Origin: Ophiocordyceps camponoti-saundersi (nom. inval.)
Taxonomy: Eukaryota > Ascomycota > Sordariomycetes > Hypocreales > Ophiocordycipitaceae
Length of the DNA stretch: 63,172 nucleotides
Assembly (NCBI GenBank): GCA_003339415.1
Contig: PDHQ01000201.1
Span: forward strand, 1-63,172
Direction of reading: 5' to 3'
The notes beneath the pieces are model-generated. The model was not told the origin of the DNA, searched no databases, and saw nothing but the letters and a program-made list of their open reading frames with translations. Each line of letters starts with the position of its first letter. Within the stretch, counting starts at the first letter, position 1. Made by a program: the position numbers and the translations under genes. This document shows positions 13,201-25,189 of this stretch, piece after piece.

Positions 13201-13990
13201 TCCTTAGTTATAATAAGTAAGCTTATAATATAATCGCTAAGCTTATTTTTTAGTATTAAAATACTTATATTTAAGGGTTAAAATATATATTTTTAAAAAC
13301 TTATTAGTAATAGTAAGAAAGGTATTATAAAACTTTCCTTAAAGTTTAAACTAAAGTAAGTTTTCTAAAAAAATTAGAAAAAGTTTAATAATAAAGTTTA
13401 TTATAATTATATAAAAAAGAATTACCGGAAAATAAATAAAAACTATTTCCTTAAAAAAGCTATTTATTAATTTAATTATATTTATAAATATTATATTTAT
13501 TTATAAAATTATTAATCTTTTTTTTAGTTAGGAAATAATAAAATTAAAAAAAAGTTTAGCTTATATATATTTTTAACTAATATAAAATTTATAAAAATAA
13601 TATTTAGAAATAATTTCTTAGCGTAATTTTTAAAAATATAAAGTTATTTTTAGCTATTAATATTTTTAAAATATAATTAGCTATTTACTTAGATAAAAAT
13701 AAATTTTTCCCGAAAGTTTTTATCTTTAAGTTATTTTAAGATTTTAGATTATTATATATTAAAGAGATATTTTTCGGAAATCCTTTATTAGAAAATATTA
13801 TTAAGAATAGCTTTTAAAGAAATAAATATAGAATCCTAGTTAATATAATTTTCCTAAATATTTTTAAATTCTCCTTATTCTTTTTCTAAAGCTACTTTTT
13901 AAGGGAGGCGTAAGAGAGATTTTATAAAAATATTAAAAATATTAAGAATATATTAAATTTTAAAAAAATATTAATTTAGAAACTAAAAAG
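10300..13990 (-). pseudogene. Unrecognised RIP-mutated relic, possibly coding on the minus strand
   Basis: A 3.7-kb stretch with no repeat partner elsewhere in the window. Read on the minus strand with TAA/TAG treated as former Gln/Trp, the part at about 12200-12720 gives a hydrophilic, Gln/Lys/Glu-rich product that could form a coiled coil. The part at about 11300-11700 gives a Leu/Pro-rich product. Neither matches a family that I can name. The interval keeps a few TG/CA (for example tttccatttt near 11280), so its RIP history may differ. A transposase or Gag relic is possible, but this is a guess. Confidence 0.3.
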
Positions 13991-14656
13991 TAAAAGTAAG
14001 GTAATTATTACTTTTTATATTAATTATAAAAAGAAAAGTTTATTTTATAATTATTAAAATTATAATATAATTTATAAAAATTATAATTTTTAATTTTAAA
14101 GTTTTAATTAAATAAGTTTAGAGTTTATAATAAGCTTATATTAAGTAAGAAATCTTAAGTTTAGTTAGCTAATATTTAATTTTAGCTAGTTTAAATATAT
14201 AACTAAGATAATAAATAAGTTTAATAAATTATTAAAGTAAAGCTAAAAATAGTTTCTAAGATTTTTTATTATTAATATAGAAAAGATAAGCTATAAAACT
14301 ATTTTTTTAAAAAATATAAATTTATAAAAAGAGTTAATAATTAAGAAAAAACTTACTAAGAGTAGTGTTATTATAAAAGGTATTAGTAATACTATTAAAA
14401 TAGTTAATTTTTTCCTTTATCGGAATAATCTTAAACTAAAAGGTAAAGGTATTTTTTTTAGTTTAATAATAAGTACTTTACTTTCCTAATTTTTATAAAA
14501 TATTATTATTTTATAATTCTAAAAAAGTTAATTTATTATATAAAGTAGAAAATAAGATACTTTATTTATTTATTTAATTTAATTTATTACTTAAAATATT
14601 ATAAAGTATTAAAAAACTTAATATTTTATAAAGCTTTTACTTAAAATTAAATATTT
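13991..14656. other. Unassigned AT-rich interval
   Basis: No motif, repeat or gene recognised. A single TG-containing stretch (gtagtgtta) is near 14364. Confidence 0.4.
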
Positions 14657-14677
14657 ATTAATATAAATTTATTAATA
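14657..14677. repeat. Target-site duplication, left, of B3
   Basis: A 21-bp direct repeat starting attaatataaa and ending attaata. The exact second copy is at 18479-18499. Confidence 0.85.
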
Positions 14678-14804
14678 ATATTAAATATAAAAATAACTTT
14701 TATATATTTTATAAACTCCGCGCTTATAATAATATAAATATAAACTTTTTATTTTTATATTATAAATAAACTCTGCTCCCTTTATTACTTTATAATAATA
14801 GCTA

Positions 14805-16691
14805 ATATATATTTATATTTTTAACTTTTATATATTTTACGAATCTTACGCTTATAGTAACGCGGATACGGATTACTTATTCTTATATTATAAGCAGACT
14901 CCGCTTTTTCTATTACCTTATAGTAATAGCTTTAAGCCGCGCTTAGAGCGACTCCGGGGGGGAGGGTAACGCTATATAAGTTAATCGCGATTACGAAAAT
15001 TTTTTACCTAAAATATAGCTTTACTCTAAATTATAATAAACTTAAACTTAAAAGTTTACTATACCTTTTACCTTATTAGAAGCTAAGGCGAGTATTAGTA
15101 AGATTATTTCGGAGGATACCTTAGTCTTTATATAAGTAATTATCGAATAAGTAGCGGAGTTTAAGAGGGTTTAGGGAGGCGCCCCCTTTACTCTAACTCT
15201 ATTAATTAATAATATTTCCTTAGCTATTATAGCCGCGGTTTCGTTTTTTTTCTATAGCTCTAGGGGGAGCGGAATTTCTCTAATATAAGCTATAATTATA
15301 GCTAAAGCGCTAAAGAAAACTATTAAAAAATAGGTTCCTAAGTAATATAAGCGTTAGCTTATAATTTACTTTAATTTTATCGCTATTTTACTTTAAGTTT
15401 AAAGCTTTAAGGTAACTATAATAAATATTAATTATAAATTTTATAAGTAAAGCTAAGCCCTTATAATAAAAAAACTACTTAGCGGTAATATTATAGTAAT
15501 ATTCTAAGATATTATTTATAAGCTTTAGTTTAATTTAAGGTAGCTTTATATTATTTTTAGAGAAAAGGTACGCTTAATTAGCGGAGGTTATACTCTTATC
15601 GTAAAAAAAGTACTAATATAAGCTTTATAATAAAATAGTAAGGAAGCTTTTTAGAAAAAGATTAAATTATTAAATAAGGTTTTAGTAATATAATTATATA
15701 TAAAAAGATATTATTTAAAAACTTAGCGAAGTTCCTTTATAGTTATTATTAATAGCGTAATAAACGCGAACTAAATTTATAATAAAAGTATAATAATATA
15801 AGCGGAGATTTTTAACGCGGAACCTTATAAGCTAAAAGTCTAACCTTAATAATATTTTAAATATTACTAGCTTAGATATATTACTAAATATTATATAGTA
15901 AAGTTATAATATAGCTAGTACTTCGCCTTTTTATACGCGGAGGGTAAGTTAGCTTACCTTATAATATATAGAAAAAAACTATATTATTACCCTCTCTATT
16001 AGGGGACTTACCTTAAGTAAAGTTAACTTTACTTTAAAATAAAAGTAGCGTAAGACTAAATAAAAAATATTTATATTTCCTAACCCCGGAGATTTATAGA
16101 TTAAAATTCTATATATATCGCCCCTCCTTCCTTTTTAGCGCTAACTAAAGTTTAATAATAGCCGGGGCGGAAACGCTAAAAAGTAAATATAATAGCTTTA
16201 CTTTTAACCTCCTCTCCGAACTTATCCGCGGCTTCGCCGCGATAATTAGGCCGCTTTTCGAAATTAGCTATTATAAGGTTTATTACGGGCTAGTAAAACT
16301 TTTATATATTCCTTAATTATATTAATAAAGCCTTAATTAAATAGATTATTTAGAACGCTATAATTAAGCGTAAAGATTTAATTTATAATAATAATAACGC
16401 TTAAGAAAATAAGTAGCTATATAAACTCTATATTAAACTTAGATTACGCGTATTTTTATTACCGCGGACTCCGCTTTAGAGGAAATATCGGCTTTTTAAT
16501 TACTTATTATTATTAAACTTATCTAAGGTATAAAGTACCGGGCGCGGACTTAGTCCGGCCCTAAGCTAAGGTAACGCTTAAAGGGAGGGTTTTACTCTAA
16601 GTTCTCTAGTTTTTCCTACTTTTAGAATATATATAGGATAGTTTTAAGCTATATTAAGCATATTAGCGTATAAATATTATTATTATTATTA
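14805..16691 (+). mobile_element. B2: full-length family B LINE nested in B3
   Basis: A complete copy of 1887 bp lies inside the 5' region of B3. It is flanked by tataataatagcta (14791-14804) and tatagtaatagcta (16692-16705), a 14-bp duplication with one G/A transition. It is among the least RIP-damaged family B copies and keeps many CpG and GC-rich stretches (for example around 15180-15250 and 16540-16570), so it is the best template for a family consensus. Its 3' end is a (tta)n tail. Confidence 0.88.
15061..16640 (+). pseudogene. ORF1 (Gag-like) relic of B2, with CCHC zinc knuckles
   Basis: The best-preserved family B gene. The likely start is ATA at 15061, a RIP-mutated ATG, giving MPFTLSEAKASISKIISE. 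Reading on in one frame, an RNA-binding middle region typical of fungal LINE ORF1 (former SGNI..V.F) is followed by three Cys/His motifs at about 15850-16040. The first reads QYFKYYQLRYITKYY, formerly CX2CX4HX4C. The third ends in a former W-S-x-x-CP signature. A basic, Pro/Ser/Gln-rich tail follows. In Tad1-like LINEs ORF1 binds the element RNA; ORF2 carries endonuclease and reverse transcriptase. No ORF2 follows. The true stop cannot be told from RIP-made stops, so the end is approximate. Confidence 0.75.
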
Positions 16692-18478
16692 TATAGTAAT
16701 AGCTAGCTACGCTTAAAATAACTTTAAGAGGGAGGGTAACGCTATATAAGTTAATTATAACTGCAAAAATTTTTTACTTAAAATATAGCTTTACTTTAAA
16801 TTATAATAATCTTAAACTTAAAAGTTTATTATACTTATTACCTTATTAAAAGCTAAGGTAAATATTAGTAAAATTATTTTAAAAGATATTTTTATTTTAA
16901 TATAATTAATTATAAAATAAGTAATAAAGTTTAAAAAAGTCTAGGGAGGCGCCCCCTTTACTTTAACTTTATTAGTTAGTAATATCTTTTTAGTTATTAT
17001 AGCTATAATTTCTTCTTTTTTTTATAGCTTTAAGGGGAGCGGAACTTTTTTTATATAAGTTATAATTATAGCTAAAGCGCTAAAGAAAATTATCGAAAAG
17101 TAAATTCCTAAATAATATAAATAATAGCTTATAATTTATTTTAACTTTATCGCTATTTTATTTTAAATTTAAAGTTTTAAAGTAACTATAATAAATATTA
17201 ATTATAAACTTTATAAGTAAAGCTAAGCTTTTATAAGAAAGAAATTACTTAATAGTAATATTATAATAATATTTTAAAATATTATTTCTAAGCTCCGGTT
17301 TAATTTAAGCTCCGGTTTAATTTAAAATAGCTTTATATTATTTTTAAAGAAAAGATACGCTTAATTAGTAAAAGTTATACTCTTATTATAAAAAGGGTAT
17401 TAATATAAGCTTTATAATAAGGTAATAAGAAAGCTTTTTTAAAAAAATTAAGTTATTAAATAAAGTTTTAATAATATAATTATATATAAAAAATATTATT
17501 TTAAAATTTAGCGAAGTTTTTTAATAATTATAATTAAAATTATAGCGAATATAAACTAAATTTATAATAAAAGTATAATAATATAAATAAAGATTTTTAA
17601 CGCTAAATATAAATATTAAAAGTTTATTTTAATAATATTTTAAATATTACTAATTTAAATATATTATTAAATATTATATAATAAAGCTATAATATAGTAA
17701 ATATTTTATTATTTTATATATAGAAAGTAAATCCGCTTATTTTATAGCTTATAAAAAAAACTATATTATTATTTTTTTATTAAAAATCTTACCTTAAGTA
17801 AAGTTAACTTTATTTTAAAATAAAAGCGGTATAGGATTAAGTGAAGGATATATATATTACTTAACTTCGGAGGTTTATAAACTAAAACTTTATATATATT
17901 ACCACTTTTCCCTTTTTAGCGCTAACTAGAAATTAATAATAGCTAAGGTAAAAATACTAAAAAGCGAATATAATAGTACTTTCTCCTTTAACTTTAACTC
18001 TATACTTATTTATAGCTTTACTATAATAATTTAGCTATTTTTTAAAATTAGCTATTATAAAGTTTATTATAAGATAAAAAACTTTTATTTATTTTTAAGC
18101 TACGCTAATAAGGCTTTTATTTATTAAATTATTAAGGCTATTTTAATTAAATATAAAGATTTAGTTTATAATAATAATAATAGCTAAGAAGATAAGTAAG
18201 CTATATAAACTTTATATTAAACTTAATTTACGTATACTCTTACTACCGCGGAGTCCGCTTTAGGGGAAATATTAGCTTCTAAATTACTAGTTAATATTTA
18301 ACTTATTAAATATATAAAATACCCGGTATAAGTAAGGTTTAACTTAAAGCTAAAGTAACGCTTAAGAGGAGGGTTTTACTTTAAGCTTTTTAGTTTTTCC
18401 CCTTTTTAAAATATATATAAGATAGTTCTAAGCTATATAAGGCATATTAGTATATTAAATATTATTATTATTATTATT

Positions 18479-18499
18479 ATTAATATAAATTTATTAATA
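18479..18499. repeat. Target-site duplication, right, of B3
   Basis: Exact 21-bp repeat of 14657-14677, directly after the (tta)n tail of B3. Confidence 0.85.
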
Positions 18500-19584
18500 T
18501 AATATTTTAATATTTTTATAAATAAGTAATAAAGGAATACTTTAAGAGCGGAAAGGGAATAATTTATATTAATAAAAAGATTAAATATAATAATTATATA
18601 TTTAATATAATTCTTTAAAATATTAAAAAAAATTATTATATTATTAATATATTTAACAGCGTATATTTTATATAGTTAGAGAATATAATTAATAAATTTT
18701 TATATATAAGTAAGCGAATTTTTATACCTTATAAAAGCGATTATAGCCTTTTTTAATCCGCGGTAAGATATAATTATTAACCGCTTTTAGTAATCTAAAT
18801 AAATAAGAAACTAATAAAAAAAGCTTTTAATATTAATAGTAAAAATAACTTTTTTACTTACTAATTTATAAATTATATTTTAAGGGAGAGGTATGAAATA
18901 TATATTAGAAATAGCTATACTATTTAATACTTATAAGTTATTAATAATATATAGTTTTCCTTTTCTTTAAATAATAAAATATAAACTAGTAAAAAGTAAA
19001 GCTTTAAGCGCTTATTTTATTTTACCTTATAAATATATATTATTATATTTTTTATTAAGGAAATCTTAATTAAGTTTATTTAATAAATATAGTTATAAAC
19101 TAAGTTTTTTCTTATATTAATTATTAATAAAGAGGATTTTTAGATATTACTCTAAGGCTAGATTAATTAGTTTAATATCTTTCTAAAGTTTAAAAAAGCA
19201 ATTATAAAGTTATTTTACATTTTTAGATAATTAAAAATCTAAAATATAAATTTTAATAATATATTCTCCTTTAATTTCTAAGATATAAGGTATCTTAGAA
19301 ATACTTAATTAATATAGTTAACTTAAATCCGGGATATTAATAAAAGGTAAGTTAGTATTAATTTTATTAAATAATATTATTTAGTTTAAAAAAAAGTTTA
19401 ATATTAAATATTTATTAAAGTTATCTAAAAAGTCCTTTTTAATAGTTTATTAAAAAATTATAAAAAAGAATTAATAATTAAGATTTAATATAATATTAAC
19501 TTTTTTTTATTTAAAAAAATTAGCTTATTTTATTTATTTATTATTTATACGCTAAAGGCCTTTATAATATCTAAAGCTTCTATA
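18500..19584. other. Unassigned AT-rich interval
   Basis: No motif or repeat partner recognised. It keeps a few CA/TG (gtatgaaata at 18892, ttacattttt near 19214), so it may include single-copy DNA mutated by RIP spreading from neighbouring repeats. Confidence 0.4.
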
Positions 19585-20440
19585 ATATATTAAGAAAGAA
19601 AAATCCCCTAAAGTAAGGTAAAACCCCTTAACTATATAAAAAAAAGCTTACTATATACTTATATAAAGATATAATAATACCTAGCGGCGATATAATATAA
19701 TAAGCTTATTACCTAGGGGTAATCTTAGATAATATAAGAAAATAAGGTAAAAAGGGGAGTATAAAAAAATAAAAGTTTATAAAATATAAGGTAAAAAGAG
19801 AAGCGGGGCGGTATAATATAGCGCGGGGTAATACGGGGCGGTATAATATAGCGCGGGGTAATACGGGGCGGTATAAGGCGGTATAAGGCGGTATAAGGTA
19901 AGGTAATATAAGGCGAGGTAAAGGAAAGAAAATCTAAGAGGGGGTAAGATAAAGTAATAGGGTAGCTATTTTATTATTTATTAGTAATTAAAGGGGGGGG
20001 GGCTATATTTTTTTATTTTTTACCTCCTTTTTTTTCTTTTTATTATCTTTAAGAAAAAATATATTTTTAACCTTTTCTCTTAACTTTTCTATTTAACTTT
20101 TAAAATAAAAGGAAAATAATAAAAGTTATATAGCTATATATTAAAAAAATAATAATATTATAATATTTAAAATTACTTATAAAAAGCCTTATAACTTTTT
20201 TTATATTATATATATAGCTTAACTAGCTAATTATAAAATCTTATATTAGAAATAATAAAGTAAATAATATTATATTATATAATTATATATAAAGCTAATA
20301 AAATATATAAGCTTTTAATTAGCTAATTATTATAATTATATAAAAACTTAATATAAATATTAAAAAGTAAATAAAGCTAAAAATAAAATTAAAAGTAAAG
20401 CTAAAGCTTAAAAGCTAATTAAGCTATAAATTTATTTAGA
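19585..20440 (+). repeat. Family F repeat, copy 2, with G-rich tandem array
   Basis: Matches 8020-8828 but is less damaged. A 30-bp unit beginning cggggcggtataatatagcg is present twice in tandem (19804-19863). It passes into a ggcggtataa 10-bp array (about 19867-19896). A run of nine or more G follows at about 19994, then a pyrimidine tract. It directly abuts family C copy 2, so F and C may be parts of one larger element. No coding function recognised. Confidence 0.7.
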
Positions 20441-22440
20441 TAAGTTATATATAATAGCTATAAAAGTAGCTAAGTATTTTAATAAAAAGGGGGAACTATA
20501 TAGCTTATAAGTAAATATAAAGTAAAGTATAAAGCGGAGTATAAAATAAAAAAAAGTTAAGCTAATAATTATAAATAAAAGTAAATTTAAGCTAACTTAT
20601 ATTATACTTAAAAGTAAAATAAAATATTAAAGCTTTACCTTATTATAATAATAATAATAGCTTAAGCTAGCATTTTAGCTAAAGTAACTATTTTAATAGC
20701 CGCCTTTAATTTTTTTTATTTTATTATAACTATTAATCTTTCTCTTTAAAAAACTTATATATTAGTTTTATTATATTTAGGTATATTTATTATAAGCGGG
20801 TAAATAATTATTAAAGCTAGCGGGGCGGGGGGCAGAGTAGTAAAAGCGGAGATAATAGCGGAAATAGCGATAATTATAGCTAATTTAATTATTAAACTAA
20901 AGATAAAGGTAATAATTATAGTAAAGTTAGAGACGGGGGCGGAGATAACGGAGATTATAATAGTAAAGGCGGCGATAGCGGAGGTAATAATAGCGGAGGC
21001 GGTAATAGCGAAGTTTATAGCAGAGGCGGCGATAATAATAATAGCGATAGCGGCGGCGGTAATAAAACTATTAATAAAAATAATTACTATTATTATTACT
21101 TACTTAAAGTTAAATTTTTATTTAAAAAAGTTTAAGTTAGAAGTTTATATAAAGTTAAAGAAAATCTAATCTATTATTAGCTAATTATAGCGTAATATTA
21201 ACTAAGTACTATAGAATATTAATTAAGGGGTAGCTAACTATATAAGAGTAAATTATTTTAAATATATTTTTATTAATATTTATAAAATAAAGTATATTCT
21301 TAACTTAAGTTAGCGGGAGCTAAAGCTAAAAATAAAGCTAGAGGCGGAGGCGGAGAATAAGGTAATAGCCTAAATATTAATTATTATTATATTAATATTA
21401 AGTAGCAGATCGGAGTAAGTAACGAAGGACGGGAAGGATAATAAAGCGGAGGGGGTAGGCGGGGCGGAGGAGGGGGTCGCCGCTAAGGTAATTAGGGAAG
21501 CGGAGGGGGAGATAAGGGCGAAGATTAGCTTATTACTTAAGTTAAAGATAGTTAAATAAAAATAGTTATAAATAATTAAACTTAAGAAGAAATAAGAGTT
21601 AGGAAAGAAAATAAAGTTATAATTTTTAAAAAGATTTCTAATTAGTGCTAAAATTATACTTATTAAAAAAGGAGGAATTATTATTATTAAAATAGCTATT
21701 ATATATTTATATATAGCTAGTCTTTTATAAGTAAAATAGTATTTACTATATATTTCTTTATAAAGTTAAATTTAAAGTTTTTATTAAAAGCTAAGAATAT
21801 TAATTTTATAAGGGATTAAGAATTCTTATCTTAATAAAACTTTAATAAAAAATACTTAATAACTTAAATATTAACTTTAAAATTATTAAAATAAAACTTA
21901 TTATAAATTTTACTAATAATATATAAAGTAAATATAGCTTAATTATAAGTTAAAACTAATCTAATATTATTTAAGCTTTAAATTATTATTAAATTATAAT
22001 TAATATTATTAAACTTATTAAGTAAGTTTTTCTTAATAAAGGATTTATTTATTTTAATATTAATATATATTTTTATAGCGTTAAATAGTTTATTTTTACT
22101 AAATATTAAAATTTTTATATAGGAAAAATAAAAAACTTATTTTAAAAGGAAATTAGTTATCTTAGGAGTAGCTTTAATAATAGGAAGGTTTTTTAAAAAA
22201 AAGCCTCTAATAATATTAAAAAGTTTTATTTTATATTTCTTAAAACTTAAAATAAGATAATATAAATTATTAGCTACTTACTTATCTTTTTTATCCTTAA
22301 ATAGTTTTAATAAGTTAGTTTTATTATTTAGATTATATTTTAAAATATTAAAGATTATATTATATATTTTAAAAAGATTATAAAAACTTTATTAGTATTA
22401 GGATTTTATTTTATAAGTTTATAAGTAAGATTAATAAGAA
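20441..22440 (+). pseudogene. Family C repeat, copy 2: low-complexity coding relic, unclassified
   Basis: Matches 32128-33060 in its first half. The part at 20815-21060 is built of gcggagataatagcg-like units, and 21310-21550 is GC-richer with ggcggaggcgg and ctaaagctaaaaataaagcta units. Read forward with RIP reversed, it gives Ala/Glu/Lys- and Gln/Lys-rich low-complexity sequence suggestive of coiled coils. I recognise no catalytic motif, zinc knuckle or RT. It could be the Gag-like protein of a large element or an amplified host gene. The second half (21600-22440) is heavily AT-rich and has no match that I can see. Confidence 0.5.
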
Positions 22441-23240
22441 TAAGATAGGGGCGGGAGTAGTACTAGGAGCGACAGATTCGTCGGCCTCCGACTCCAGCTC
22501 GGACTCGATAAGTACCGGGGCGGCAGAGGTTCTAGTAATAGGCGGAGGAGTAGTAAGGATAGGGGGGCGGTTACGGGGCGACGGTATCCCCTATAACGCT
22601 ACCTTATTCTCGGCCGCGCGGCGGATACGGCGTAACTTATCCGTCGCCTAGTTATAAAAATTAATTAACTATATATAAAAGATACGCTACTTCCGAGTCT
22701 AAGCTATAATAGCTACGATAATTCGGTTAACGCTAATTAGACCTTTAGTTACTTCGATAATAGGATCTTCGCTAAGGGCGGGAGGTAATAAGCTTTAAAG
22801 CGGTATATAACCGGCGGCCGCCTAAATAACTTAATTAGTATAAGAGCTATCGCGGCGCGTAATAGCGCGAGTTTCCTTAATACGCTAAATAGTATTTTTC
22901 TATTACCTTTATTAGTATAAGATTTACCTTAAACCCGCTATAACTCCGAATTTAACTTACTAATTAAAAGTTATAACTAAAGCTTAGCTTATAAGCTACC
23001 TTAACTATAGCGTAAATAGCTTTTATTATAGCGGGATTAGAAATTAGCTTATATTTAGTATAATTATTTACGTATTTTATATAAGATATACTAAGCTAGT
23101 TTATTTTAACTATTAGTAAGCTTAAGCGCGTATTAAGGCCGAATACTTATTTTACTATACTTAATAAAGATTACTAAAGCTTATAAGTATACTAATATAA
23201 CTAGCGTAAGATATATTATAAGGGTAGTTTTTTTCGGTAA
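22440..23240 (-). pseudogene. Coding relic in GC-richer island (unrecognised protein)
   Basis: The GC content rises sharply here; CpG is plentiful and a few CA remain, but TG is still almost absent, so it is RIP-affected. On the minus strand from about 22860 to 22450, one frame reads as a convincing protein: KETRAITRRDSSYTNQV, then a Pro/Leu-rich stretch, a basic RRIRRAAENK stretch and an acidic Ser/Glu C-terminus (ESELESEADESVAP). Upstream (23240-22900) a different frame gives IRSYSGFKVN, so a frameshift may separate the two. Its layout loosely recalls the C-terminal part of a fungal DDE transposase, but I cannot assign it. No second copy is in the window. Confidence 0.45.
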
Positions 23241-23414
23241 ATATTCTACTTTTAGTATAAGTTAGCTATAAACTATATACGCACTTATAAGGGCTATTTA
23301 TATAATTAATTTTATTAAGATTACTAATTTAATAATAGCTTACTTATATTAGTAAAAGTAACCCCCTTTTTTTTATATATTTTTAGGCCCTAAGTTACTA
23401 ATTTATAAAAATAA

Positions 23415-23448
23415 CTTCCTAATTAGGAAAGCTTCCTAATTAGGAAAG
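23415..23448. repeat. Tandem palindromic 17-mer, two copies
   Basis: cttcctaattaggaaag occurs twice head to tail. Each unit contains the self-complementary cttcctaattaggaag-type core. It lies just upstream of the minus-strand relic and could be a promoter remnant, though nothing proves this. Confidence 0.8.
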
Positions 23449-23760
23449 CTTTATAAAAAAGTATATACCTAAGTATATACCGTATATATAGGGGGTATAT
23501 AGCTATATATTAAGGGGTTAAGAGGTATATATTAGCTTATATAAGTAATATATACCGCTACTTTCCTTATCTTTCCTTATCTTATTACTTTTTCCCTATC
23601 TTTTCCTTATATTATATAGCACTACCGTGGCCGACGGCTATTTCTTTTATACGCGTCGCGTATCCTACCCGGCCCCGAGCTAGCCGCGGTCCTACCGCGC
23701 TGCGGGGGGTTTTACCTCCTATAGGAGGGTTTTTCCCACCCGACTTATTATTAAGGTTCT
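23449..23760. other. GC-rich, hairpin-containing end of the island
   Basis: Includes repeated gtatatac motifs (23460-23560), pyrimidine-rich tctttccttatctttcc, and a GC-rich block at 23624-23760. That block keeps several CA/TG and carries a perfect palindrome, cctcctataggagg, at 23715-23728. It could be the promoter of the minus-strand relic or the end of the element that carries it. Confidence 0.5.
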
Positions 23761-24519
23761 AGCAGCTCCTATAGCTACTAGCGTAATAATATAATAATAA
23801 TAAAATAAGAATAAGATTACTCTTTAAGCTTTCTTTATTTTTTTTAAGGAAAGGCTATTTTATTTTTATTTTAAACTTAATATTTTTATTAAACAGTTTC
23901 TAACTATTATCTATTAGCTTCCTAAAAAAGTTATTTAGTTTATAATCTAGTTAATAGTTTAGATTTTACGGGGATTTCTCCTTAAAACTATTTACTTTAT
24001 ATTTTTAGTAAAGTAACTTACTTAAAGCTATATATTATATAGCTTTATTTTTAAAAATACCCTAAGTTACTTTAATTAGCTTAGTTTAAAAGTTTAAAAT
24101 AAATTATTTATATTTATATACTTAGTTATTTAAAGTATTTTCGCTAATTAGCTATTAGAAAGTTTCTTAAAAAACGATATAAAGTTAAGAAAAGATAATT
24201 ATTAATATAAATTATTTAGAATAAACAGCTACTTAAGCTATTCTCTTTATTTTAATTACTTATACTTTAAAATCTTTTCTACTAAGTATATTTTAAGATA
24301 TAAAACTTCATTTTTATATAGTAAAAGTAGTAATATTAAGTTAGATAATAAACTTTTTTATAAAGCTTTTATTTATTCTTAGATTTTAAAACTAAGAAAA
24401 GTAAGTTTTAGTTTAATTTATAAATTTAAGTTTTTAGAATATTATTTTATAATATAACTTTTAAAAAAAGAATAAATTATATAAGTTTATCTATATAATT
24501 TTTACTTTAAGCTTTTATA
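23761..24519. other. Unassigned interval upstream of A2
   Basis: RIP-mutated AT-rich DNA with a few surviving CA (aaacagtttc near 23893, aaacagctac near 24225, cttcattttt near 24308). Forward reading gives a hydrophobic, Phe/Leu-rich product with no recognised motif. Confidence 0.4.
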
Positions 24520-24839
24520 TGCTAGTACTTATAAGGATTCCCCTAAAATACTTTACGGTAATTTCTAAGGATTTCCGATTATAGTTACGTAACTTATAAA
24601 AACCTTATTATAAAATTACTTAGAAAGGACCTTAGGAGAAATTACTAGAAAATATAATTACTTCCTTACTTATTATTTTATTATACCCTCTCTTACCCTT
24701 ATTAGTATATACCTTTATATATTTTACTAAAATTTCGCTTATAAAAGTTTTCCCTCTTTTTTTCCTTTTTTCTTAGGTTAGAATCTTTATTTATAGTATT
24801 AATATTATTATTTACTTAATATATCTTAGCTATAATATT
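24520..24839 (+). repeat. 5' LTR of A2
   Basis: Starts tgctagtacttata, keeping the canonical TG, and ends near ctataatatta. Homologous to the other three LTRs in the window. Confidence 0.88.
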
Positions 24840-25189
24840 ATTCTAAGCTTACCCTTTGCTAATAAGTAATTAATAAATATATATTAGACTTTTATATCCT
24901 TATATAAGATAGAAAAAAACTTATATAAAACTTAGATTATAACTAGCCTTAAGATATATATTTAAAGCCTTTAAATAAACTTTTAAGCGATTAAAAAGAC
25001 TCGCCTTAGAAACGCTTAACCTTATAATAAAAGAAGGTTCCGGCAGAAACTAAATTATAATTATAGCTACCTTTTTTTAAAGTGCCGCTAATATAACTAT
25101 ATTATAAAAGTTATATAAGAAGATAATATAATTATAAGCGTAAATTATAAAACTCTAAGGTTAATTAATTTAGAAAAATTAAAATTAAA

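Larger units (their letters stand above)
14678..18478 (+). mobile_element. B3: full-length family B LINE (outer copy, split by B2)
   Basis: The outer copy consists of 14678-14804 plus 16706-18478, together about 1.9 kb, bounded by a 21-bp target-site duplication. Its 5' end (taacttttatatattttataaac) is the usual family B start, preceded here by about 16 extra bases. It ends in (tta)n. The ORF1 relic runs through zinc knuckles at about 17620-17760. A 17-bp tandem duplication (agctccggtttaattta) sits at 17291-17324. This copy is visibly more AT-rich than the inner B2, as expected if it experienced more rounds of RIP. Confidence 0.85.

Noticed and set aside
14678..18478. Tandem dimer of family B inserted as one unit
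   Set aside because: The 14-bp duplication around 14805-16691 and the interrupted 5' end of the outer copy show nesting of two separate insertions.
22440..23240. Intact host gene in the GC island
   Set aside because: Stops and at least one apparent frame change remain, TG is nearly absent, and no start codon is visible.
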